From the NCBI GenBank assembly GCA_018432235.1, contig JAHDLO010000019.1, positions 46,967 to 110,966 on the forward strand: a stretch of DNA of 64,000 nucleotides, in the 5' to 3' direction. The stretch comes from Clostridiaceae bacterium. Lineage in GTDB: Bacteria; Bacillota; Clostridia; Peptostreptococcales; Natronincolaceae. Position numbers and translations under genes: made by a program. The notes under the pieces are model-generated. The model was not told where the DNA came from. It did not search any database and saw only the letters and a program-made list of their open reading frames with translations. Of the stretch, positions 24,870-33,025 are shown piece after piece. The number at the start of each line of letters is the position of its first letter. Positions within the stretch are counted from its first letter, which is position 1.

Positions 24870-26223
24870 TAAAATAAGTGAATATATAAAAACTGTTTGT
24901 GAACAAATAAGATGGCAAAAGGCCCATAATGTCATTTCAAAAGAAATCGAAGATCATATTATTGACCAAAAAAATGCATTTGTAGCTAATGGATTAGATG
25001 AAGAAACAGCAACAGAAAGAGCAATAGAGGAAATGGGGGATCCAATTCTTGTAGGATGTGAATTGGATAGAACCCATAAACCTAAAGTTGAATGGAGTAT
25101 AATTATATTAACTGGCATTTCACTCCTGATTGGTCTTGCTGCTAAAATATTTATTAGATATGAACTTGATATGCCATGGATACTGGATAAAAGTATTGTT
25201 AGCATCATACCTGGCATAGGATGTATGGCAATTGCCTATTTTTTAGACTTTACAACTATAGGGAAGTACCCCAAATCCTTCTATTTTAGTATTCTTGCTA
25301 TAACAATTGGAGTGATGTTAATATCCCCCATTGTTAATGGACGACGTCAGTATGTTGAGTTTATGTTATTGCTCTTTCCAACAGCTTTTGGAGGAATCCT
25401 TTATAGTATGAGAACGAAAGGGTACTTAGGGATTATTTTGAGTGGAGGCTATCTTGCTATACCTGTGTTTATAGGTATGCTTATTCCAAGTTTATCAAGT
25501 GTCCTTCTATATTCCACCGCTTGCCTTATATTGATGACATTAGCTATTTCAAAGGGATGGTTTTATGTTAATAAGTTAAAAGGGATGTTGCTGATTTACA
25601 TACCAACTGTTATTATAGCTATAATTAATATCTTGATAACTATTGCTAACCCTTATCGATGGCAAAGACTGCGAAATGCTTTTGACCCGTCTCTTGACCC
25701 AATGGGTGCAGGATATGTAGGAGCAGTAATAAGAGATCTAATAAAAGGAGCTAAATTTTTCAACCAAGGAGAATTGACATATTCTTATGACGTTAAAGAG
25801 GTATTGCCGGAAGTACATACTAATAATTTATTGACATATTTAATTCATCAGTTTGGCTGGATTTCGTTTATTATCATAATGACAGTGATTTTAATATTAA
25901 TCATTCGTTTTTTTATGCTTTCTTCTAAGCAAAAAAGTGTTTTGGGGAAATTGGTATCTACTTCCGTTTTAATAACCTTTACAATTCAGGTTACATTTTA
26001 TGTAATACATAATTTGGGGTTACCACTATTTTCGCCGCTGACACTGCCATTTATTTCTTATAGTTCAACAGGTACAATCATAAATATGGCTCTAGTTGGA
26101 ATAATGCTTTCAGTGTTTAAATCAGGCTATTTAGTTAAAGATCATAAAATCATAATGGTGAGAAAGAATAATTTATATGAGATTAGTGATGGTAAAATAA
26201 TTATAAACTTTAAGACTAAATAG
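24856..26223 (+). CDS. HAAS-domain FtsW/RodA-like membrane protein
   Basis: The likely start is TTG at 24856, 8 bp after AGGAGG, overlapping padR, giving about 455 residues. The first 80 residues form a soluble permease-prefix (HAAS) domain with the hallmark GLDEETATERAIEEMGDP. About nine or ten membrane segments follow, ending with FtsW/RodA/SpoVE features (LPEVHTNNLLTYL, PFISYSSTGTIINM). FtsW/RodA proteins polymerise peptidoglycan glycan strands. A PadR-controlled version might replace or aid the housekeeping enzyme during wall stress. Catalytic competence cannot be judged by eye. Confidence 0.8.
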   Translation: MKQSNKISEYIKTVCEQIRWQKAHNVISKEIEDHIIDQKNAFVANGLDEETATERAIEEMGDPILVGCELDRTHKPKVEWSIIILTGISLLIGLAAKIFIRYELDMPWILDKSIVSIIPGIGCMAIAYFLDFTTIGKYPKSFYFSILAITIGVMLISPIVNGRRQYVEFMLLLFPTAFGGILYSMRTKGYLGIILSGGYLAIPVFIGMLIPSLSSVLLYSTACLILMTLAISKGWFYVNKLKGMLLIYIPTVIIAIINILITIANPYRWQRLRNAFDPSLDPMGAGYVGAVIRDLIKGAKFFNQGELTYSYDVKEVLPEVHTNNLLTYLIHQFGWISFIIIMTVILILIIRFFMLSSKQKSVLGKLVSTSVLITFTIQVTFYVIHNLGLPLFSPLTLPFISYSSTGTIINMALVGIMLSVFKSGYLVKDHKIIMVRKNNLYEISDGKIIINFKTK

Positions 26224-26227
26224 TAAT

Positions 26228-26322
26228 AAAAATCGCAGTTGCAGTGATACGGTGAACCTTATCACAAAAGACCGGGGCTTTATAAACTGCAGTGATACCA
26301 ATATGTAGATTGATTTTAATGT
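26228..26322 (+). repeat. SCC att-like junction R5 with extended cassette end
   Basis: Left arm AAAAATCGCAGTTGCAGTGA, core TACGGTGAACCTTATCACAA, right arm ACCGGGGCTTTATAAACTGC. About 45 bp further the sequence CCAATATGTAGATTGATTTT closely matches the sequence after junction R7, so the cassettes following R5 and R7 have related ends. Confidence 0.7.
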
Positions 26323-26457
26323 TATGCAATTTTGAAGATAAGACAAGTCAAACATAAAAGAATTATTTTATAATTAAAGGTTATATCTCTAAGTTTTTTA
26401 GAGATATAAAGAATCTAAAAGGAAAACAACATTGTCTAAATACATTTTAAGGGGATT

Positions 26458-27390
26458 GTGGATGAAGTGAGGGCAGATAGATTACTTTCTATTATTCTTA
26501 TATTAACAAAAAAGGCTATAGTTACAGGACAAGAGCTTGCTGAGCACTTTGATGTGTCAGTAAGAACAATATATAGAGATATCGATAAAATTAGCCAAGC
26601 GGGTATACCTGTTGCAGCAATTGGAGGTAAATCTGGTGGATTTTATATAATGGAAAATTATAAGCTAGATAAGTTATGTTTTAATAAAGGAGAGCTGCAT
26701 ACCTTAATGTCGGTGCTAGATAGCTTAAATATTGTATTTGGAAATAATAAGCAGTTTTATGACATAATCCTTAAACTTCAAAATACTTATGAAAATGAAA
26801 AGGATAAGAATAATAAACTAAATATAGATATGTCCCATTTTAGCATGGAGGATGAATTAAAAGAGTTTCTATACATAATCAATCAAGGAATAGAAGAAAG
26901 TAAATTATTGTTGTTTCAATATATCAATAGGAATTTGGAACTTGCTGAGAGAAATGTGGAGCCTATTAGAATTGAATTTTTCTATGGTCAGTGGTATTTA
27001 ATTGGATATTGTAGAAGTAGAAATGACTATAGAAAGTTTAAGGTAGTACGGATGAAAAATCTGATAGTAGGAGACAATTTCGTTAAAAGAGATATATCAC
27101 AAGAAGAACTAGACGAAATATTTCGCAAAAGCTATGATAATAAAAACATAAAGGTCAAACTAAAATTTAGTAATAGAATAGGAGAACAGTTAACAGAATA
27201 TTTTTTTAAGAGTAACATCAAGAGAAGTGATGAAGGTTATTTGATTGTGGAGGAGCACTTTCCATATGATGAAGGACTAATTAAGTTTATACTAGGTTTT
27301 GGAAGTGAGTGTGAAGTAATACAGCCTAGTTATTTAAGAGAAGATACAAAAAAATATCTAAAAAATATATTAGAAAAGTATAATGACTGA
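26458..27390 (+). CDS. WYL-domain (YafY-type) transcriptional regulator
   Basis: The 310-residue protein starts at GTG and has an N-terminal HTH_11 winged helix (VTGQELAEHFDVSVRTIYRD), a central WYL domain (about 135-215, with FYGQWYLIGYCRSRNDYRKF) and a WCX extension at the C-terminus. WYL proteins sense ligands or nucleic acids and control metabolic or defence genes. It precedes two metallo-beta-lactamase-fold genes but is separated from them by a terminator. Its target is unknown. Confidence 0.9.
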   Translation: MDEVRADRLLSIILILTKKAIVTGQELAEHFDVSVRTIYRDIDKISQAGIPVAAIGGKSGGFYIMENYKLDKLCFNKGELHTLMSVLDSLNIVFGNNKQFYDIILKLQNTYENEKDKNNKLNIDMSHFSMEDELKEFLYIINQGIEESKLLLFQYINRNLELAERNVEPIRIEFFYGQWYLIGYCRSRNDYRKFKVVRMKNLIVGDNFVKRDISQEELDEIFRKSYDNKNIKVKLKFSNRIGEQLTEYFFKSNIKRSDEGYLIVEEHFPYDEGLIKFILGFGSECEVIQPSYLREDTKKYLKNILEKYND

Positions 27391-27410
27391 CATAATGTTG
27401 TCAGTCATTA
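27381..27410 (+). terminator. Terminator overlapping the WYL gene stop
   Basis: TAATGACTGACA / TGTCAGTCATTA, a perfect 12-bp stem with loop TAATGT. It begins inside the last codons of the WYL gene; the following T-run is weak. Confidence 0.7.
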
Positions 27411-27487
27411 TTTAGTATAATAAACTTGTTTGTTAGAAGATGACTTGTTAAAATAAAGAAATTATGACCAAATAAGGGGGAAAAACA

Positions 27488-28237
27488 ATGATAAAGAACG
27501 AATTATCACCAGGGATTGAGGAATATGTTTTTGAGCCCAAAGAAGGGCAGGTTTTTGGAAATAAGATAACAGCACTACTCAACGAAAACAAAGTAATTCT
27601 CATAGACACAGGTTATGAGGATCAAGCTATAGAAGTTATTAAGGACTTGGACGCAAATCATTTAGAAATAGAAGGTATAATTATCACTCACTTTCATAAT
27701 GATCATATGGAGGGCTTAAAGGTAATGCCTAGTGTACCCGTATATGGAAGTAGTTATTATAAGAATACCCTTGATATGTGGACACCAAAAGACGAGCATA
27801 AATACTTTGTTCCAACAATTATTGTTGAAGCTCCTAAAAAGATTAAGTTTGGAGGACATGAAATTGAAATCTTACCCTTCCCTGGGCATTCAGCATGCAC
27901 TAGTATTATTAAAATAAATGACGAGTATATACATGTAGCAGATGAAATAATGTTTTCTAATAAAGGGGAACCAATATTACCGAGTATTACAAGTGAAGGC
28001 GTGAGAAGGCAGTGGGAGTCAATTAATAAGTTAAGAGATTACATAGATTATACTTTTATATTTGCACATGGATATAATATCAATGGAAAAAACCAGATTA
28101 AAGATGTAATTGAAGATATAAGTCTTTATTTAAATAAACTATTAAGTAATAGTAATAAACTCAGTTTTGAAGAAGCTACGAATGAGTGCAGCTGCACATT
28201 TTTACATAAAGGATGGCACGAGAATGTATATAAGTAA
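27488..28237 (+). CDS. Metallo-beta-lactamase-fold hydrolase
   Basis: This 249-residue protein has the metal-binding motif THFHNDHMEG and further ligands in FPGHSACT, HVADE and FAHGYN. A GGGGG ribosome site precedes the ATG. There is no signal peptide, so it is cytoplasmic and more likely a glyoxalase II-like, lactonase-like or related thioester/ester hydrolase than a beta-lactamase. It lies 70 bp upstream of a second member of the same fold. Substrate unknown. Confidence 0.85.
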   Translation: MIKNELSPGIEEYVFEPKEGQVFGNKITALLNENKVILIDTGYEDQAIEVIKDLDANHLEIEGIIITHFHNDHMEGLKVMPSVPVYGSSYYKNTLDMWTPKDEHKYFVPTIIVEAPKKIKFGGHEIEILPFPGHSACTSIIKINDEYIHVADEIMFSNKGEPILPSITSEGVRRQWESINKLRDYIDYTFIFAHGYNINGKNQIKDVIEDISLYLNKLLSNSNKLSFEEATNECSCTFLHKGWHENVYK

Positions 28238-28306
28238 TCTAAATACCTATATTGATAAAGAAAATCTTAATTGCATCTATATGAAAATAAGAAAGGAATT
28301 GAATAA

Positions 28307-28951
28307 ATGCAAATTACGAAGATAAAAAATAGAAGTATTTTGTTTACTACTTCACCTGCATCCACATGGAATTTAAATGTACACTTAATTAAAGGAGAAA
28401 AAAAAAATTATATTATTGATACTGGAGTAGGTTCTTTAGGGATATCTCCTGTAAAGGAATACATAAAAAATGATATTAAGCCCATTGTGGTAATAAATAC
28501 TCATTATCATTGGGATCATATATGGGGAAACGGTTTATTTAGAGAAAATATCATTGTTTCCCATAAAATGTGCAGAGAAATGATAGAGTCCAAGTGGGAA
28601 GAAATGATACAAAATAATAGTAAATATATCTGTGGTGAAGCACAGATGTATTTACCCAACTTAGTATTTGAAAAAGAAATGTACTTTCCTGAAGATAAAA
28701 TAAGATTTATATATACACCAGGTCACACAATTGATTCAATAAGTGTTCTAGACGAAGAAGAAAAAGTAATCAATGTAGGTGACAATATTGGTGATAGCAT
28801 GGATGAAATTATTCCAAATCTTTATTGTGAATCAAGTTTATATGCTGATACACTTTTAAAATATTCGAACATGGATTTTGATACTTGTATTTCAGGGCAT
28901 AATGTTATACTAGGAAAGGAAGTGATAAAAAGGATGCAAAGCATGTTCTAA
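28307..28951 (+). CDS. Metallo-beta-lactamase-fold hydrolase (second)
   Basis: This 214-residue protein has the motif NTHYHWDHIWG and later ligands in TPGHTID, NVGDNIGD and CISGHNV. No signal peptide is present. Sequence resemblance to its neighbour is limited to the fold motifs, so they are not a recent duplication. Together with the WYL gene they fill the module between R5 and R6. Substrate unknown. Confidence 0.85.
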   Translation: MQITKIKNRSILFTTSPASTWNLNVHLIKGEKKNYIIDTGVGSLGISPVKEYIKNDIKPIVVINTHYHWDHIWGNGLFRENIIVSHKMCREMIESKWEEMIQNNSKYICGEAQMYLPNLVFEKEMYFPEDKIRFIYTPGHTIDSISVLDEEEKVINVGDNIGDSMDEIIPNLYCESSLYADTLLKYSNMDFDTCISGHNVILGKEVIKRMQSMF

Positions 28952-28997
28952 CAGAAGCAACAATATATTATGGAAAAATTTAAATTTTTATTCTAAA

Positions 28998-29022
28998 GAA
29001 AAACCGCAGTCAGCGATACGGC
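28998..29022 (+). repeat. SCC att-like half site R6
   Basis: AAAAACCGCAGTCAGCGATACGG matches the left arm and start of the core seen in R4, but the sequence then switches to an unrelated terminator hairpin. The right half (ACCGTATCATAAATGACTGCGG) is missing, so this junction was broken after formation. Confidence 0.6.
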
Positions 29023-29026
29023 TCGA

Positions 29027-29060
29027 CAGACGATTAACTTGAATCGTCTGCCTTATTTTT
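29027..29060. terminator. Bidirectional-type terminator between convergent genes
   Basis: CAGACGATT / AATCGTCTG perfect 9-bp stem, loop AACTTG, then CCTTATTTTT. It sits between the plus-strand hydrolase gene and the minus-strand acetyltransferase gene. Confidence 0.7.
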
Positions 29061-29141
29061 GTTATCTTAGAAGGGAATGAAATAATTCTTTGGAAAATGA
29101 GGTTGTTCACAGACTACTTTCATTGTGTCATATTTAGTTTA

Positions 29142-29801
29142 TTAATCCCACATTTGTGGATTATTCATATCATCTTGTAGGTCATCTAAAAAGTTTTTGA
29201 TATGCCATCCGTCTGTGGAGGCATGATGAACAGTGATAGAAAGAGGCAATAGAACTTTTCCATTGCTTTCATAAATCTTCCCAGCTTCGATGGTTGGAAA
29301 AAAGTAATCTTTGTTTTCGAAACTATGAAACGAAAAATGTTTAAATTCTACCCAAGGTAAACAAGATACAACATAGCAGTTTGCAGGTGGCAAGCGATCA
29401 GGTTGAGAAAGGATACCATGATTATTGCCGAACTTCTCTTGGTTTTTTAAATAGTTATTATAAAAATCTGAAAAGCAATCATTATATTCGGTCCACATCA
29501 GCGAAATTGTTTTATCATCTTCATGAAAGGTTGCATATAGTGGAGTCAGCACATCCCAAAACCCAAGGACATCATTGTTCAGAGCTACTTTAAATTCTAT
29601 CTGTTTATTAATAATTTTAGTAGTAAGCCACAGATAGGCAGGAAAAAATTTTATTTTGCGGTTCTTCAAGGCGAGCTTCATAACTGTTATATCCAAGTCC
29701 ACGGTCATTGAATATCCACTAGGAGCCATCTTGGTAAAGTAATAGAATATTTGACCTCGAGGCCATGTTTGTACGTCAATAGAAGTAAACTTTGCTTTCA
29801 T
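29142..29801 (-). CDS. cat: Chloramphenicol O-acetyltransferase (type A CAT)
   Basis: The 219-residue length is typical for trimeric type A CAT, which uses acetyl-CoA to acetylate chloramphenicol in the cytoplasm. The catalytic histidine motif HHASTDG is intact near residue 190, and the N-terminal YYFTKMAPSGYSMTVDLDIT and FWDVLTPLYATFHEDDKTIS are family features. The start is the ATG at 29801 after AAGGAG; the upstream open stretch belongs to the preceding gene. It is two bases after the XRE-type regulator, so the two are cotranscribed. It could be a xenobiotic acetyltransferase of other specificity. Confidence 0.88.
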   Translation of the reverse strand: MKAKFTSIDVQTWPRGQIFYYFTKMAPSGYSMTVDLDITVMKLALKNRKIKFFPAYLWLTTKIINKQIEFKVALNNDVLGFWDVLTPLYATFHEDDKTISLMWTEYNDCFSDFYNNYLKNQEKFGNNHGILSQPDRLPPANCYVVSCLPWVEFKHFSFHSFENKDYFFPTIEAGKIYESNGKVLLPLSITVHHASTDGWHIKNFLDDLQDDMNNPQMWD

Positions 29802-29802
29802 A

Positions 29803-30387
29803 TTACACTCCTTTCGCCCAAAGACCGTGTTCACTACAATAAGCATACAGTTTGCCGTGCTGGGTCTTAGGAATATATAATTCTGCATTTTGCTCTGGAT
29901 AAAGCTTTGTAATTATTATTCTATCAAAACCTACAAACGCTACAAATGATATATAGTGAGTCTTGGACATCGGATGGTTTATTGTTACATAATGCTCATT
30001 ATCAATGTCAGCTACTGTGATTTTATGAATTTTATCCTCAGGTTGTGTGACCAATGAATGGAGTCTCCTGCCACAACAGGAGATTTCTGCCTCACTTGTA
30101 CTGGTTATTACATTACCGCAGCTTTTGCACACATAGAATTGTATTTGTTTCATGTTACCACCATCCGTATCTTTTTCTTCTAAATCGCCCATTAAGATTT
30201 TTTCAATATTAACACCCAAAATATTAGATAGTTCGCCGAGCAATGTTACATCAGGACAACCTACCCCCCGCTCCCATTTTGATACGGTTTTGTCGCTTAT
30301 ACTCATCCTATCGGCTATTTCTTTTTGTGTCATATTTTTTTCTTTTCTTAAACTTGAAATTAGTGATCCAACTTTGCTACAATCCAT
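29803..30387 (-). CDS. XRE-type regulator with C-terminal zinc-ribbon domain
   Basis: This 194-residue protein has an N-terminal HTH_3 domain (about 5-65, MTQKEIADRMSISDKTVSKW) and then a zinc-ribbon-like region with CKSCGN and SCCGRR. The C-terminal part (HYVTINHPMSKTHYISFVAF) resembles the desulfoferrodoxin/superoxide-reductase iron-site domain. It starts at ATG 30387 after GGAGG. Its stop touches the start of cat, suggesting it controls that gene or responds to redox stress. Confidence 0.85.
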   Translation of the reverse strand: MDCSKVGSLISSLRKEKNMTQKEIADRMSISDKTVSKWERGVGCPDVTLLGELSNILGVNIEKILMGDLEEKDTDGGNMKQIQFYVCKSCGNVITSTSEAEISCCGRRLHSLVTQPEDKIHKITVADIDNEHYVTINHPMSKTHYISFVAFVGFDRIIITKLYPEQNAELYIPKTQHGKLYAYCSEHGLWAKGV

Positions 30388-30764
30388 AATTCTTACCTCC
30401 TCTCTATATATCAAATATAACTGTCAAAGGATTATTTTTCAATAAACGCTTCGTAGAGTTTTGGTAAAGCTATAATATAGAACATTACAGGAGGTATTCC
30501 CTTGCTGGTTTTTTTGTAGTAGGGTATCAATAAATAATTAAACTCGAAAAGCCGCTGGACTGAGGCAATAGTGGAGAGCTTTTGTTCCACCCTATGTTTA
30601 AGAATGTTTATTTTACATCTGAAAAAAGTTTGTAGCAAGTGATAAAATGGGTAAACTGGAAGTTAAGGCAAAAATAGAAGTTAAATAACTTGTTCAAAAC
30701 AATATAAAGCCTCCGATTATTCTGAGGTTTTATATTGTTGCAGACGTGAGTTTCTAATTGAAAT

Positions 30765-30857
30765 AAAACTGACGTTATACCCGTTACGGCGAACCGAATC
30801 GTAAATGTGAGGTTTTGTAAACTAAAGCGTTCCAATATGTAGGTTAATTTTAATGTA
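30765..30857 (+). repeat. SCC att-like junction R7 with extended cassette end
   Basis: AAAACTGACGTTATACCCGT, core TACGGCGAACCGAATCGTAA, then ATGTGAGGTTTTGTAAACT. The following CCAATATGTAGGTTAATTTT nearly repeats the sequence after R5. The rest of the 30,388-31,044 interval holds no recognisable intact gene. Confidence 0.6.
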
Positions 30858-30906
30858 GTATATTTAATATTTACTTTCAAATAATTTAGAGGAGGATAAA
30901 GTTTTC

Positions 30907-31015
30907 ATGTGCAGAACAATTTGCTTAAATAATAATTAAGGACCCGCTTTTTAAAGAAAAAGATAACAAGTTGACAGGCCGGCAGCAAATCCGTACACTG
31001 AAAATGGGAGGATAA
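30907..31015 (+). pseudogene. Short frameshifted coding remnant of unknown family
   Basis: A good ribosome site (AGAGGAGG) precedes ATG at 30907, which reads MCRTICLNNN before a stop. In another frame the sequence continues as KDPLFKEKDNKLTGRQQIRT LKMGG to a stop at 31015. The two parts together look like one small protein broken by a one- or two-base shift at 30936-30942. I do not recognise it. Confidence 0.3.
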
Positions 31016-31044
31016 AAAGGAAAGCAGAGAAAGGAGGTAAAAAA

Positions 31045-31596
31045 TTGTTAGGAGCAGAAATCAGACGAGTACGGCAGGACAATGGATTGACATTGAAGCA
31101 GCTTGCAGAAAGGGTGGATGTTACTGCCAGCTATCTTTCACAGCTTGAGAGAGATATTGTTGAACCTTCTTTATCTGTTTTAAGGAAGATTGCGAATGCA
31201 TTAGGGGTACCTGTATATATTTTTTTAGCTAATGAAGACAAACAGCATGTCTTGGTTAAACGCGATAAAAGAAAAAAGCTGAAACTACCAAATGCCAGTG
31301 TCACTTATGAAGTCATATCACCTATGACATATAATTTGAAGGAAGATGTCAAAATGGTTTCTTTATATTATGAACAAGAACCCAATACTTGGCTAAGCGA
31401 CGACTTTCTTATGCATAATGCGCAAGAATTGATATACATAATAGAAGGAAGGTTGGACATATTTTTAGGTGAAGAAAAATACACTTTGGAGAATGGTGAT
31501 AGCATATTTATTAAAGAGAATGTTCCACATAAGATGTTCAACAGCGGAGATGAAATTGTAAGAGGGATTTCAGTAATCTGCCCGCCTATATACTAA
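31045..31596 (+). CDS. XRE-cupin transcriptional regulator
   Basis: The 183-residue protein starts at TTG after AAGGAGG. It has an N-terminal HTH_3 domain (LTLKQLAERVDVTASYLSQL) and a C-terminal cupin_2 domain (about 105-180, ELIYIIEGRLDIFLGEEKYT, VPHKMFNSGDE). Regulators of this PuuR/MmsR-like type sense small metabolites and control adjacent catabolic genes. It sits upstream of the dipeptide epimerase, DUF819 transporter and CocE-like hydrolase, which are plausible targets. Confidence 0.92.
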   Translation: MLGAEIRRVRQDNGLTLKQLAERVDVTASYLSQLERDIVEPSLSVLRKIANALGVPVYIFLANEDKQHVLVKRDKRKKLKLPNASVTYEVISPMTYNLKEDVKMVSLYYEQEPNTWLSDDFLMHNAQELIYIIEGRLDIFLGEEKYTLENGDSIFIKENVPHKMFNSGDEIVRGISVICPPIY

Positions 31597-31865
31597 ATGC
31601 TTTAAAATAAAAACACTGGTTATCGGTATTGGTAGCTGGTGTTTTTATTTTTTTAAAAAAAGTGTATTGGATAATTAATAATTATATATTTACAATAAAA
31701 TTAAGTGGTGATAAAATAAACGTATAAAATTTAAGTATTACTTAATTAATAAATACTAAAAAAATACTACATTTTCCCATTGCTTGTAGGATTGCCAGTA
31801 ACGAAAAGCATAAAAAGGTCAAAGTAAACTCAGTATATTACATTTGTCTGAAAGGGGAACAAACA

Positions 31866-32930
31866 ATGAAAATAACAAGGATAAAAACAGAAAAACTAAA
31901 GCTTGAGCTGCTAAAGCCGGTCAGAGTTACATTCGGCACCATTGAACACTGTGAAACAATGCTGGTAAAAATTGAGACGGATGAAGGAATCGTTGGATAC
32001 GGAGAGGGAGCACCCTTTGAATTTGTAACAGGGGAAACAATTGATACAGCTATATCAGTCACTCAAATGCTGGGTCAAAAGCTAATAGGCTATAATCCAA
32101 TCGAAATTGCAAGGATACACCATGTAATGGACAGCACTATCCAGGGGAACCCTTCCTCCAAGGCGGCTATTGATATGGCAATATATGATATTACCAGTAA
32201 AAAAATGGGCGTTCCATTGTATAAAATGCTGGGAGGCTACCGAAATCAATTTGACACAGACATTACCATTATGATAGATGAACCGGCACAGATGGCAAAA
32301 GAAGCAGCTGCCTTGGCGGAAAAAGGCTTTAAGATACTAAAAATAAAAGTAGGCTTAAATGCACAGGAGGATATTGAGAGAATAAGGGAAATAAGAAAGG
32401 CTGTGGGTAGCGAAGTAAAAATCCGGGTAGATGCAAACCAAGGGTGGAATGTACCTGAAGCCATTGCAGCAATAAATGCAATGGAGCAGTATAAGCTGGA
32501 TGCCGTTGAGCAGCCTGTCGCCAGCTGGAACAGGAATGGGTTGGCTGAAATAAAGAGGAAGGTACGCATACCAATTATGGCTGATGAAAGTGTTTTTACG
32601 CCTCAGGATGCTTTTGAGCTTGTTGGCAATAAAGCGGTAGATTTTTTAAATATTAAGCTGATGAAGTGCGGCGGAATCTATAAGGCAAATATGATCAACG
32701 TCATTGGAGAGACCACTGGTGTTGAGTGTATGCTTGGCTGCATGTTGGAAAGCAAGGTGGCATTAACAGCCGCGGCTAGCTTTATCGCAGCCAATAAAAA
32801 TGTTACAAAAGCTGATATTGACAGTATTATGCACATTAAAGAAAATAATATAAAAGGAGGGGTACGGATAGAAAATGGTGTTGTATATTTATCGGAAGCT
32901 CCAGGCTTAGGTATAGAAATTGATATGTAG
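31866..32930 (+). CDS. Dipeptide epimerase (L-Ala-D/L-Glu epimerase type)
   Basis: This 354-residue enolase-superfamily protein has the muconate-cycloisomerase/epimerase acid-base lysines in ILKIKVG and NIKLMKCGG, and metal ligands Asp (RVDANQGW), Glu (DAVEQPV) and Asp (IMADES). Family members invert the stereocentre of the second residue in dipeptides such as L-Ala-D-Glu from murein. The neighbouring permease and peptidase-like hydrolase support dipeptide use. Exact specificity cannot be read from the motifs. Confidence 0.88.
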   Translation: MKITRIKTEKLKLELLKPVRVTFGTIEHCETMLVKIETDEGIVGYGEGAPFEFVTGETIDTAISVTQMLGQKLIGYNPIEIARIHHVMDSTIQGNPSSKAAIDMAIYDITSKKMGVPLYKMLGGYRNQFDTDITIMIDEPAQMAKEAAALAEKGFKILKIKVGLNAQEDIERIREIRKAVGSEVKIRVDANQGWNVPEAIAAINAMEQYKLDAVEQPVASWNRNGLAEIKRKVRIPIMADESVFTPQDAFELVGNKAVDFLNIKLMKCGGIYKANMINVIGETTGVECMLGCMLESKVALTAAASFIAANKNVTKADIDSIMHIKENNIKGGVRIENGVVYLSEAPGLGIEIDM

Positions 32931-33025
32931 AAGAAAAGCTTATACCGGAGGCAGCACACCGAAATGCAATTTATTGAGAATAGCAAGCAGGACAGTAATA
33001 AGAATAAATTTTAAGGAGGGTGTAC

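Noticed and set aside
27488..28951. Beta-lactamases
   Set aside because: Both proteins have the general metallo-beta-lactamase fold motif but no signal peptide, and the fold is mostly used by other hydrolases.
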